Source of the DNA: Larus michahellis
Lineage: Eukaryota > Chordata > Aves > Charadriiformes > Laridae
Direction: 5' to 3'
Assembly: GCF_964199755.1 (NCBI RefSeq)
Contig: NC_133904.1
Coordinates: 1,922,001-1,986,000 of the forward strand
DNA length: 64,000 nucleotides
Made by a program: the position numbers and the translations under genes. The notes beneath the pieces are model-generated. The model made no database searches. It saw nothing but the letters and a program-made list of their open reading frames with translations, and was not told the origin of the DNA. The stretch's first letter is position 1, and each line of letters starts with the position of its first letter. Of the stretch, positions 14,353 to 27,346 are shown one piece after another.

Positions 14353-17229
14353 TAAGAGTATTTTTCAGAACTGAAGAAGTCAAAGCAGCGAATCAAGATG
14401 CATGAGATATCTGGTCCTACAGTCATTCCAAAAAGCCAACGAGTTTTAAAATACATATGGACAGAGGTGGACAGGAGGGCACCAATCTAGGAATGGTTCA
14501 GTGGTGGAATATGACTACCCATGACTACCCTAGGAACACACAGGGCTTTGCAACCAGATCAGACCACCACCTAGTAAAAATCACTGTTACCTATCCTAGC
14601 TCATTTTCTCTCAACAAGGTATCTAGAACAGAGAGTAGCCATGTAACAGCAAAGTGCTAGCAAGAAACTATGCGTGAGCCACATGTGGCCACCCAGTAAT
14701 TCAAGAAAAGTCAGTTTTTCAAACTCTGAAGAGCTATTGTCTCTCATGGCACAATAGGAAACACAAATTACAGGTCTTACTATTTATAAAGCAGCTAAAT
14801 GGACACAAAAGGCTAATTTATTCCTAACTGTACAGATGCATTAAAAAAATGTAATTATGCATTGCATACAACAATATGATACAGGATTAATACTTACATC
14901 ACGTATTGAGACAAATCAATTTTAAAGTGCAAAAATAAAATTATTATTATTATAGAGGAGAAATTAGTAGCTGGGGGGAAAAAAAAAAACAAACCAACCA
15001 AAAAACCCACACTCTTGTATGTCACTTGTCCAAACCCAGGTGAAAATACTGGCAGTCAGAAGCTCATCTCCCATTTCAAAAAAGTCTTACTATGTCAGTA
15101 CTCAACCTAGTTCCCACCGAGACGGATTCAGGATCCTGGGTCAGTCAAGTTAATGAGACATGGATGACTTCTTTGGCTGCTACTCACGCCACTAAAGCAT
15201 CAGTAAGACTGTCAAGAATCACACTGATTTCATTCCAAGTACCAGCGCAGCTTGGAAAGAGAGCAACGGGGCAGCAGCGGTGCCAAACCCTGAATGCGTA
15301 TCCTGGGGAAGACATCTAAAAGAGGCATGGGGACAAAGAAAGGGAAAGCAGGAAGCTCAGTTTTTCATATCACCCACAACGACTGGTTTCTTCCCACTAT
15401 GGAAAAATGCAAAAAGATGATGAAATAATAGGAGAGGAAGCAGACCTTCCTGCTTTTCTTCAGCATTCAAAAGAGGATAAAGAAAACAGTTTCAAATGAC
15501 AACATGCAGCCTGAGACAGGCTGGGAAGATGCATCCTAGGCAAGGCCTAGACTCCTGACAAAGCTGATCCTAACCTCACAATCCTACTTCACCCCTCAGA
15601 ATTTGGGCTACTCTGTCCTTCTACCTTCCAGTGCTGTCCACACCAGAAAATTGTAGTTTTACATGTATTAGCTGCATCATGTTACCTATAGGCTCAAAGA
15701 CAAGCATGCAGTGCTTAAGAACCCATTAGCCTGCAATGATTAATCCCAGGACAAAACATCCAACAGTGCATTAGAAAACTAAGAATACATTCTTTATGCA
15801 ATATTTTCCTGGCCCACATATAGCACAGACAAGGCCTATAGAAACATTTCCTTCACAGTCACACTGGCGCATGTTAAGGAGAGATACTAAGGATGCTTGC
15901 TCAGTGGGAAGAGAGATATTTCATTTCCCAGTGCCATTAATCTGGCACACTGTCCCCCTCCCCGCAACCCTCATCCTTCAAGCACTGTATATTTCTTACA
16001 ATCAAAGTAAGACTGAATTCAATTAATCTATTCACACAATGACCCCTGCCCTGCATGGAAACAAACTGCTTGATGGAATGAAGGTTTCTTTAAGCCAAGT
16101 TTCAGCCACACCTATGATTTAAAATACATGAAAACTATTGCAAGTAAACTCCAAAAATGATACTGCATTTAACTTGGCTTCAGCCACAAGAACAACCAGA
16201 ACTGAAAAAGGTGCCTAAGAAAACTTTGATAGCAAAGTTAAAACTTCCATGGAAATCCTGAGCAAGTGAAAACAGAAAATGTGCAGTGTTTCTGCAGTAC
16301 TGAACGCAGATATAAACATTCCCTTACTTTTCCCCAACCCTGCAGTGAGCTGCCTCCCCCCGAACTCCCACCCCACTCGCGGGGCAGAGGGAGGATGCTG
16401 CTCCAGTCACTGCTCTTTTTCATCTTTACTGACCAAACTATTGCCCCACCTCATTAACCGCACTCATCCAAATCCCACTCTGAATAGGAATTTGCATATA
16501 TACAAGCCTTTTGCAGCTCATTAATGTCATTTGAATGACTCTCACATGTTCATGAATTTATACTCTGCCTCCCTTTTTACATATATGGGCCAAAGGCACA
16601 GGGGGAGGGAAGAAAAAAAAAAAAAGATTATTTAGGATCTCATGACAAAACAAAGCTTTTTCTGGGTTTCAGCCCAGCATTTCAGTATGAAGTGTCTTCA
16701 CCCTTTTGCCTCCTGCTACACTCCCTGGATAACATATAGCTTCTATTTCCAGGTAAAGAAGTTGTAAGCCTCGTATCCCTTCACAACCTTGCTCAGCCTC
16801 TATGTCAAAAGCAAAGGACAGTCCACTATTGGGGAAAAACAAAAAAACTGAGGCATCAAGACATCAGTCATGAACAGGCCCAAGGAACGAGGGAGTCAAT
16901 GCAGTTAATCAACTAATATTTAGCTCAAGCCCTTTACTAAGATATGTGAATGTAGTCCAAAAAACAAAGGCACATTTTTTAAAAACTTTTCTAGTTAACT
17001 GAACATAGGAAACAAGTTTCAACACATCTCTGCTTCCCCTTAAAACAGCTTGGCACCACCTCAGAGTTCTACATATGTTTAAAAACAACAGAATAGTACA
17101 GGTCAAAGGAAACTCTAAAATCTAGTTGCTCACACAAGCTGGGTATTCTTGCAGCATTAATAATATTTTTTTTTTTAAATAAAACAGGCAATAGATCCTT
17201 AGCTTGCTATTCAAAGTTCTTTTATTACC

Positions 17230-18293
17230 AATACGTTCGAGTTGTTCCAAGACCAAACAATAGAGGAAGGTCATGCGTGGAGTTCTGCAAGGGCCTATGC
17301 TGGCACATGTAGCTTAACCTATTCGTTAACAACCTAGAAAATGAAGTGATCAGTGGGGTGACAAAGTTGCAGAGATATGACGTGGTTGTAAGGACAAAGG
17401 CAACCTGGAGAATCAGTGAAATACCTCAGTGACAGAGCAAATCCGTGTACATAAATGTAAAATGATGCCTATGGGGAAAAGCAGCCCAGACAGACCTGGC
17501 TGTACCTATGAAGTGATGGGCTCTGGGATGACCTTTACCACACTAGAGCAAGCTCCCAGGCCCAAGATAAACAGACATATGAAAACACCAGCTCAGTAGC
17601 AGTCAAACACACAAATCATTATTGTTAGAAATCATTTCAAAAAAGGAATGGAGAGCAAATGAGAAATTATTGTATACATGGTATAAATCCCTGGTTCACC
17701 CAGATCTCGAAGTTTTGTTGGTCTCGTCTTTAAAAGTGGAAAGTTTCACTGAAAGATGACAGAAGTCCAGCAAGATTCTTCTACTTAAGAAATGGCAAAA
17801 GCTAAGATTTTTCAACCTACAAAACAGAGAACGTGGGGACAGCAATCTACAAAACCATGAACAGCACAAGGACAGTGGACAGGGATCATCTGTCCAGTCT
17901 CTTTTATTACACAACATCGTGACCAGTGGATGAAGACAGCTGGAACCAGGCTCAAAACAAAATGAGAAGGGTCCTAAGCAGCAGAACAACAAAAATCCCT
18001 AGCAAAATACGGTGAGCAAAATAAGTTTATATAGGTTCAAGAGGAACATGACAGGCACTTGGAAAATAGATTTATTATGGCTTGTCTAGCTAGTAGCCCC
18101 CAGCGGGTTCAGAGGACTGAGCTGCAAATAGCTGGAGACCAGGAGAATATTGCAGGTGGGAGACAGTTATTTCTTATATTTTGTCCTGTTTCCCCTTTTC
18201 TCTACATTCGCTTCTGGAAGCTCTAGGAGACAATACCAGGCCAGACGGACCCTTGGTCTGAACCAGTAAAGCTACTTTTACATTCTTAAGATT
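17230..18293 (+). mobile_element. old, decayed CR1 LINE fragment
   Basis: This is a relic of a CR1-clade non-LTR retrotransposon in plus orientation. At about 17279 one frame reads GVLQGPML, a decayed form of the reverse-transcriptase GVPQGS block, followed by in-frame stops and NNLENE-like and TKLQ-like remnants. The 3' part ends near 18290 with 'CCAGACGGACC' and 'TTGGTCTGAACCAGTA', the ending typical of older CR1 subfamilies. Stops and indels throughout show that it is inactive. It lies in PIAS1 intron 1, antisense to the gene. Boundaries are approximate. Confidence 0.75.
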
Positions 18294-20517
18294 CAGTTTA
18301 TAACGTAAGTTTATTTTTAGCCATTTCCTCAGAAACCCAGGCGACATTGTCAAGAGCCTCTAATAAAAATATTACTTCTCAACTGAAAGAGTCAAATTTT
18401 AACACCAAAGAGGTAAAAGTGGAGATTAACTGAATGAAAATCTGGGTGTACACCCTTTAGAAAAATATTATCTAAAATACTTGTAATTCAAACCGACAAC
18501 AGTTCTGACAGTTGATTAAAAAAATTTGAAGCCCTGCCATCAAGTGGCCTCAGCAGATTCACTGATGAGATACTGCTAAATCAACATGGAACCTATGAAA
18601 AAGAACAGCTTTGTTTCTGTACTGCTGATGAAGTTCCTACATTTTTCATTTTGGCGCACTATATTTATAGGTGTACTAACTCCTCCATAGATAGCCTGAG
18701 CAGAGCTGCGTCTAACAGATTTTTCAATAAACTGAAAATCTACACAAATACTTGGACTGTTTCAAAGACCCTTATTTTGCACCAGGGAAACAAGATACAA
18801 CATCTGCACAAAAGTGAGATCATTTTGTCAAGGGAGTCTCAAGAAACAATACGAGGAATGAATGTATCAGAAAACACTCTCATCCACACAACTTTTTACG
18901 ACACACTTCTGCAGCTCAGATTACAGATTTTACCTGAACAAAACACATTATCCCTATTGTATTTGGCCTCTGCTTGTATCTGCTTTTTAAAAAAAATAAA
19001 TAATAGTGAGCAGCACCTATGCTAAATTGCCAAGCAAAACTACATTCGCTGCTATTTCCATCCTATATTCTATTTGGCACGCTAACTAATCATGTTTTCA
19101 GTTGAAAAGCTGAACAGAGCGGCCTTATTAAGTCCAGGCTCTGCTCTACAAAGAGGGCAGGAGGAACATCCCGCAGCAGACTGCAAATGAAGGTAAGCAA
19201 GAAGTTTCAGCTCTGAATGTTTCTCAACCAACTGTCACACTTCAAGGGACAGTAAATTCCTTCACAGGACTGGACAGCAAAAGCAAGCCACCTGCTTACA
19301 CAGCAAACAAACCAAGATGCTCTTCTAAAGGAAAGGAAGATAACACTTTCTCAGGAGGAAGCTCCAGCACTGTCACATGCAAAACAAGGTGGAGGAACCT
19401 CACATGGTCTGCCACACTGATCAGACCACAAATATGAGGAAGGACCAAGATTAGACTAGACCAACAAAGCGACTCTCAGGACTACCAGTCATTCTGCAGA
19501 GATACACAGAGCCAATTTTATTCCCAGAAGCATCTAGGGATGAATTATTTTGCTAAACTCTGCCTTTTGGCTCAGCTGCCAATCTGCTCCCCTTTGTGAG
19601 CCTCAAGAACAGAGTAGCAGCATCAAGCAAATACACGGGCAAGAGGGCCAAGGCTGAAATCTGATGGACCTAAGGCGTCCTATTGCAAACCACACCCCTG
19701 AAAATGTTGCAGATGACAGACCCTACAGCTGCTCTGTAATGAGCTGTACAAGTATGGAAAGGTAAAGCCATAATACTGGCTGGCAGCTTGAGTACGTGCC
19801 CAGTGGAAGAACCACTGCAAATACAAACCCCTACAGCTTCAACATAAAATTCTAGTGTACCTAAAGGGCTCTGCAGTTTTATACTCTGTCATCTCTTTGG
19901 AAGAGAACTGCTTTTTTCCTAGTATAAACCTATCTTAGAAAACCAAGCTTCTAATCTCAGCTCTGCCCAAATATTATGACTTAACTCCTGCCCAATACCA
20001 ATTTCTGAGAACATTTATCACATGTGTTTGCACAGTGGAATGGCTGCGGCCACAAAGGATGCATCTTCAGGAAGTGAAGGCAATGCTGCAACCAAGCAGT
20101 AAGGAAACCGAGCTCAGTTTTCCATCTGCTTTTACAACCACGTATTTAATGGGAGGGGAGAAAAGAGTGGGAGAGCTTGGTATACCAATTTTCAAAATGG
20201 ACAAGAATCCTATGGAGCCTCCTGGTGAAGAGATACCTACCTACTGCCTGTCTTCAGCTCCCCTCAGAAGGTTCACGGCTTTTGAAATCTAGTTTTTTTG
20301 AAGCAACGTCCACCTTTTCCAGTGATACCAGTGGACAGTCTCAGGAACTACTTTTGCACATTTCTGAGGATGTTAAGGATTTTGTAATACATCTCCACTA
20401 ACGGAAATCCACAGGAGTAAAAACTCCTCAAGAACTACATCTGTAGCGTAGAATCCTCTGCCCAAATCCCATCGCCAAACCAGATGCTGGTATCTTATTG
20501 TCAAAGACGTGAGGTAC

Positions 20518-20935
20518 AGCAAGATGATCTGGCAAGAGGCTGGGGGAACAGGGCTCATTCAGCCTGGTGAAGGGAAGGCTTTGGAGGAACCTAATGGCAA
20601 CCTTCCAACATGTAAAGGAGGTCATCAAGAAAACAGAGCCATGATCTTCACAGAGGTACATAGCAGAAGGATGTAAGACAACAGGCACAAGCTGAAATAA
20701 GAGGGTCAGGGTGGATACAAAAAAAAAAACAAACCCATTTTCACCATGAGAACAGTTAAGTAGTGGAAGAGGTTGCCCACAGAGGTTGTGCAGTTTCCAT
20801 CCTTGGAGGTTTTAAAGATCAGACTGAATAAGGTCCTGAGTAACCTGTTCTGACCTCATAGCTAACCCTGCCTTGAGCAGGAGGTTGGATTTTCCAAGGT
20901 CCCTTCCAACCAAAATTACCAAATAATCTATGGTC
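20518..20935 (+). mobile_element. CR1 LINE 3' fragment
   Basis: The segment contains, in order, the usual words of the CR1 3' end: 'CTCATTCAGCCTGGTGAAGG', 'GTGGAAGAGGTTGCCCACAG', 'CATCCTTGGAGGTTTTAAAG' and 'AAGGTCCCTTCCAACCAAAA'. It is 5'-truncated and carries an A-rich insertion near 20720. It lies in PIAS1 intron 1 in antisense orientation. Coordinates are by eye. Confidence 0.8.
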
Positions 20936-23765
20936 AGGACCAAGGGAGCAACTAGGTGTCAAACTGAAAATAACACCAAGAAAAGCTAACCGGAGAGCCC
21001 TACTGAACTGATGGTTTGAAGAATTTAGCACAACAAATCATATCTGGGCTGGAAACTGGGGAAAAAGCGCTCTCAGTATACACGATAAACATACAAGTCA
21101 TAAGGAAGAAAATATCTACAGAAGGGATGCTTCACAACTTACTATTCTGGAAAAGCTGTTGACTGTGTATCAGCCCCAAAGAAGAGCAGAGATTCAAACT
21201 CTCTCTTTCTTACTTTTTCCTGCTGTTAGACATACTCCTAGGATGGGAACTAGCAACTGATGCATTACCTACAGCCCATGCAGTCCTGGCAGAAGCAGAG
21301 AGGAGGCAGAACTCATACATGTTTATTACCACGTACCCAGAAAGCTGATTATCATTTCCTAAACAAAACAAGGGAAGTTCACTACAGAGCAATCTTCAGC
21401 AATGCACACGGAGTGAATAACACTTATCTTTCTGTCCTCCATGCTAAATAAACTTTTAACAAACCCACAGAGTCTTTGCTCTGCTGCAGAGCCTAGGATT
21501 CTATCCTTACCAAGCAACAGCTTTAAAGGGCTCCTTTTCCTTCTCCATTAATTATCATGTCACTCCCTATATAAATCTCTTGTATATCATCTCCTATAGA
21601 CATAAAGGTCAAGCTTAGGTTGACCTTTGGTCTAATTGTATACTAGCTTTTCATTTCTTTGTTTCACATATTCTACACAAGGCCCATAATACCCACCTTC
21701 TGCTAATTCTTACTCTTCCCCAGTCTTGGAATACAATGTTTGCTTACAGAGCACTATGGTATCCCTCCAGTTTATGCTAAGGGACAGAATATAACAGCGA
21801 AGACATGGCAGTACATCTATAGCCATCCGAAATCCCAACAGGAGAGTAAAATTAAGCAAATCGCTGACAAACTCCTGGATCAACAAAGCTGCAACAGACA
21901 GAGAAGTCTCAGCAAAACATGAAAATAAATGACAACAGAAAGGTCTGTACCACAGCACACAGAGAACAATAATATAATGTTACCTGGTTTAATTTGGTTC
22001 TGGCTGCTATTGAAAATTTGGAAGATCAGAACAAGGCTAGATAAGCTAACATCTCCCGTCCCCATCCTCAACTCCATATATTCTCACTTTCAAAAGCTTA
22101 AACATCATCTACTTTTTGTTGTAGCCCCAAAGCTTCTAATTTAGTTTGAAATAGCCACATTTTATGGCAGTGACTAGTTGTTCAAAATGGCTTTGATAGT
22201 GTGAGTAAAATTACAGAAATAAGCACTCTTTTCTAAGGTACTGGAGCTCCTTTCTTCTCCTCACACCCTTCTCCCCTAACTAGCAGAAGAATCTACTTTT
22301 AAGAACAGCATTTATTTTCATGAACAGACTACCATTGAGGGTACTACATGCAATTTCTGCATCATGAAATCCAATCATCTTCATTTTAAAAAGCCCAAAC
22401 CAACACTTCTAGCATTTACTGGTCTACACAGAGCTGAAATAGTGACAGAGCAATGAGAGAATCAATACCTGTGCTTGATCAAGAGGATTCTGAAATTCAG
22501 CTGCCCAAGCATGTGTCACAGCAGTCACCCAAACAATATATTTCCCCATTTCTCCCCCCTTAAGAACAGGGCAAACATTTCTCTGTGATTCTTGCAGGCA
22601 CAGAGATTAAGTTCCTACTTACAGGGGACAGCAAAAGCTGAGGAAGCTGGACTGCAAAAGACACACAAGGTATATATCGAAAAATTTAAAAACCATGTTT
22701 GCATTCTTCACTGAAATTGCAGCTTTCAGAAGGCTTTTACTACTTTTTATGGAGGGGGATAAAGCAGTCTCTTCCATTACAAGGGCACCTGTAACATCCT
22801 TCATCAAAGCAAAAGTTTCTAAAGTGGAAGCAGAGCAGCAAAAGTAAACAGACATTTCTGAGACAACTTAAGGTTTGTAGGTAGAATTCTTTCTTTGTGG
22901 AGCCAAAGGGCCAAACACCGATATCACCGCGTAAGAGAAAAGCTACACGAGATCCAATCCATTTCCCAGCCACAAATCCTCTGGGACGCTGGGTGATCCC
23001 AAGGCCCCACAAAGTAACCCACTCAAAATGTCATCACAGCAAGAAAGGTACTATTACTTCAAATTCAAGAATTTCAGCAGAGACCAATGAACCCCATGTT
23101 GGTAGAGCCCACCAGCCGACTAACCCTGGGGTTCAGCTCCGAACCTACTCATAAGCATTACTACAATCAACCAGGATTACAAGAGACGCTTCAGAGAACT
23201 GCAGCAGCTAGGCACTCAGAGGATCGGAGAGGGCTGGGGGTATCTCAGAACAATTACAGGGAGCACTCAAGTCTCAAGTGCTTGGAAGTTCTGTTTTGTT
23301 TTTCATTATAATGGCACTAAAGAGAAAAACGACCAGATGTTGACTTGTGCGAGAATGGATTACAGGAATTAAACCCACCATGCCAAACACATTAGTGACA
23401 GGTCTGCACTTATCTTTGCTCTATATGAATGCAGGTCAGAGTATAAACCATACCACTCATCTACATCCCTATAAATAACTTCAGTATCTGAAGATATCTT
23501 AACTGTCTACACCCTGCTTCACGAGATGCTTTTAAATATTTGTCATCTGTGTCTGATCCATAAACATTCTTACCAATGGCCAAGCAGTCCTGAGCCCTTC
23601 CCCTCCCCAGGGTAACACTCTTCTCTTATTCTCATGGTATAAAGCTAAGTAAGATGCATCTTCTACCCATTTAAACCTTCTAAACCTTTTAACTGTAATT
23701 TCTAAATACCTTTATAAGCAAAAGAGAAATGAACTGTACACCCATTAAAAATAACTACTACAAAC

Positions 23766-23829
23766 TACTGGTTCCTATACCTTCCCTCTCACAAGTCTAC
23801 TGGTTCCTATACCTTCCTTCTCACAAGTG
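23766..23829. repeat. 32-bp tandem duplication
   Basis: Two adjacent copies of a 32-bp unit beginning TACTGGTTCCTATACC (23766-23797 and 23798-23829) differ at only two positions. It is a young-looking direct duplication in PIAS1 intron 1 with no coding meaning. Confidence 0.9.
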
Positions 23830-26055
23830 GCAATGAATAAGAATTTCACTTGCACAGGCCTACAGATACTTCCAGGATGGCCCCTAACGTTCGTGAGGGG
23901 TTTATACTAGAAGTGTGCTGACACTATATTTACATGTACACAATATGCAATCTGTTTTTTACTGGCAATAAAAAAGTGTTATGGATTGGGGCTATGACAG
24001 TTCAGCAGTGATGCACAGCTGCCAATTTTATTCATCTGATATCTGCACCTCCAGTGTCGAAGACCAAAAGCTAAAAAAAAAATACCTAGACCAAAATACA
24101 ATTAAAAATACAATTATACTGACATACACCAAATTACAGGCATGAAAATAACGTAATCCGCAGACTCAGATAACAATGAAAAGTGGATTATATTGACTTT
24201 AATCACAGAAACACGCAACCCAAGCAACTTATAAAAGGATTAAGCAAAAATAGCTCATAATACAGAAGAGTAAAATTCTAATTGAACACTGAAATAGGTA
24301 GCTTATGCTTATTAGCACTGACGATGCAATTTAACACAACTGCGTTTCCATACCGGAGATCCATTTGTCACTATTACCACTAACACCTGGAAGCCGTGCT
24401 ACTAGCCCTTCGCAAAACTGCTTCACTGTATTTAGAGGAGGGGTATTTCCCAACTGACTATTTTTAAATGGTTTGTTTTCATCACCATTGTGTGGAAATG
24501 CTATTATGAATTTTCATTCAAACTCTTGGCTCACTTTTTTTTTTTTTAAAGTATAAATTGTGTCTAACAAGAAACACACCAGGGATCTCTTCAATCCCCA
24601 AAGGCACTTTTTCTTAAAAGGAGAGAGAACAAAGGAGAAAACCTCCCAGCATGTGCTTTCCAAACCAGCTTCTTAGGACAGTATCAAGAATGACAATACT
24701 AGAACATAAGCTTTTCTTTTTCATTCTTTGATCCATGTATAATTGAATTGATTATTGCAAACTGTGTAATGATTTCCAAAAGACTTGAGTAGAAGGCAAA
24801 GATCACAACAATCTAATAACCAATTTAAAGAGATGTAAGAAATATTGAAGGAAAGATTTAATCACTCAAGTATACTCCTTCCAATTAGAAAGAGCTTTAA
24901 ATAGCTTACCTTGAGAGAAATTAGAGTCTGTATGCAATTATACAGGAATAGTAATTAAGATCAGGAAAATTCACATATGCCTCAGCCTATAGAGTTAGGG
25001 AGGTAATCCACAGAAGAACAGACTTTTCAGTTACCTGGTTTCATCAACAGAAATGAAAACATACTGGTTAAATTTCTCCAAACCTCCGAGAGTACCAAAG
25101 AATTCAGTAACCTTACAAGCCTGGGATCTGCCAAGTATGTCTGATCTTATCTGATTATTTTTTTTCCAATAGGACAAACATTCTCAAATGGGGCAAGAGA
25201 CTGAAATACTCTTGGTCGTGGTAAGAAAATACATTACAGGAAACGCTATTTCATGGTTTAGAACTCTGTGAAAAATTACTGCAAGTAAGAAAATTACCAT
25301 TGTTTTTCTGGAGGAAGCAAGATCTGTAATTTTGCTTTGTATGTTTGGCAATACCACTCATCATATCGCATTCCCCAATTTACATGTATGCACATTACCC
25401 ACATGCATCCCTATGGTTCTTTATAAAGGACAGCAAGAAAGTTTTAGAAATTTGACCAAGTTTTTCTGACAAATTGACAAGTTTATCTGGCAAGACAAGC
25501 GAGTTACTGCGCAACCATTACATCTGATTTTAGCTCTTAAAGGTCACTCATTCTGAAATCAATGCCATTTGCTAATTAATCAGAGGAGAAATGTGAATTT
25601 ACCTAAGAAAATTAAAATAATGAAAGGAATTCACTGTTCATTCTTCAAATAGCAGTCTTAATCACAAACCCTCCCTTAGTTACATCTTCTTTCAATTTTC
25701 AAAAAAAAGAAACAATTTAAAAGGCACATTTTCTGGGGATGTACTCCTGCTTAAAAATACCCACTGCACCCAACTACGATATAATGGCTTTCCATTACCC
25801 ACATTTTTCCAAGGAGCACTCACCTCATCTAGTACCTAATAACTGAGCTGTACTACTTTTGAAAAAATGGTATGTGACAGCTACAACTCTACGCAGAAAT
25901 TTTATGCCCACTTGTCTTTCCCACTCCTTCCTGACAGAGGGGTCACACCCACACACTTCTTTTTCTTTGTACAGTCCAGAGGAAAAACAAAAAGTACTGA
26001 AGTCTTCAAAGTAACTATCTTTTTCTTATGTAAACTGCCAAGCCCCCATAGCTAC

Positions 26056-26076
26056 AAAAAAAAAAAAAAAAAAAAA
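26056..26076. repeat. A21 homopolymer
   Basis: An uninterrupted run of 21 A in PIAS1 intron 1. No target-site duplication or retroposon body was recognised beside it, so its origin is unknown. Other comparable runs are 17 T at 33227-33243 and 19 A at 36938-36956. Confidence 0.9.
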
Positions 26077-27321
26077 CAACTTTTCACAGAATGCAGTGCT
26101 ATCATCCTACAGTCCCAGCTTGCACGTATCACTACATATCCTGAGCAGCAAAGTGAAATTGAAAATAAACTAGTCAGTTTGACATTTACCCTTCAGACCC
26201 CTGAGGTAACAACATACTTTAGAAAAAAAATTAAAAAATCATAATTTCTCTCTACTGGTTCTCAAGAAGCAGGTTTCAGAAAGAGATCAATAAAGAAGCA
26301 CAGGATGACAAGTAGACACAAACACTCTTCTACAAAAGCTCTACCTGTAAAGCTGCAGAGAAAGGGAAAGGGACGGGCATCGACGCTCTGCTGGTGCAGA
26401 CCAGCAGCACTCCAACACACGTACACGTACCCAGGGCCCACAGGCTCTGCCTTGGACAAGAGGCTTCAGGTTTCAAAGCTCCTAAGATCAATAAATTGTC
26501 GATTTTCATAGTAAAATCATGCCTTTCAGCGCTGTCCTTGACCACCATCCCACCAACTTAACATACATCCGGGAAAAAAAAAAACAACAAACTTTATTCC
26601 CTAGCTCTTGCCTATTTTCACTCCATTTGAGTCAGTCTTGTTTATAAAGGCATCACATAAACTCAAGCCAGCCACCACGCACCAAAAACTCTTACAAGAG
26701 TCAGTTACCAAAACACACTACTCCATTTGCCACACTAAGATTAACAAAAGTTCAACACTGGAGTCACAGCTTGACTCTTTATCTCATTATGTGGGATGCA
26801 CAATTTGAAACAAAACAAAACACACAAAAAAAGGCCCAAGCAATATACTTTGCAAGATATCAAAAAAAAACCCCCAAAGAACAGCAGAGGATTTAAAGGA
26901 GGATCTATTTGTCCTGACCTGGCAGACACAGACCCCAGAAAAGCTGGAACAAGCACAAGATTTTATACTTCTTTATATCCTGACAGCTCTTTAAGCATCT
27001 AAAAATGAAAGCACAAGAAACCTTTGATATACAGAAAACTGAGACCTTCTGAAACTCTAGGGAAAGACAAAATATCTCCCTAGACATACGTTACATATTC
27101 CATAGTTTATGTTACACGTTTAATATACTTCTCATTTGTGTCTTTCACTGTATTAACTTTAAAGCATGAAACAGAAGCCCTGATGATGAATAACGACCCT
27201 ATGACAACTGCGGTGCAATTCTCAAACTTTTAAACACACTGTTGGGTGTGTGAGGCAGAGTTCGCACCCCCACACACCTTGTCAGAGTGATTGGAAAGAT
27301 TTTGGGATCTGTTTTATTGAA

Positions 27322-27346
27322 TTTTTTTTTTTTTGGGGGGGGGGGG
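27322..27346. repeat. T13-G12 homopolymer junction
   Basis: Thirteen T are followed directly by twelve G, exactly at the boundary between AT-rich intron and the PIAS1 promoter CpG island. Such runs are prone to length error in assemblies as well as in replication. Confidence 0.9.
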
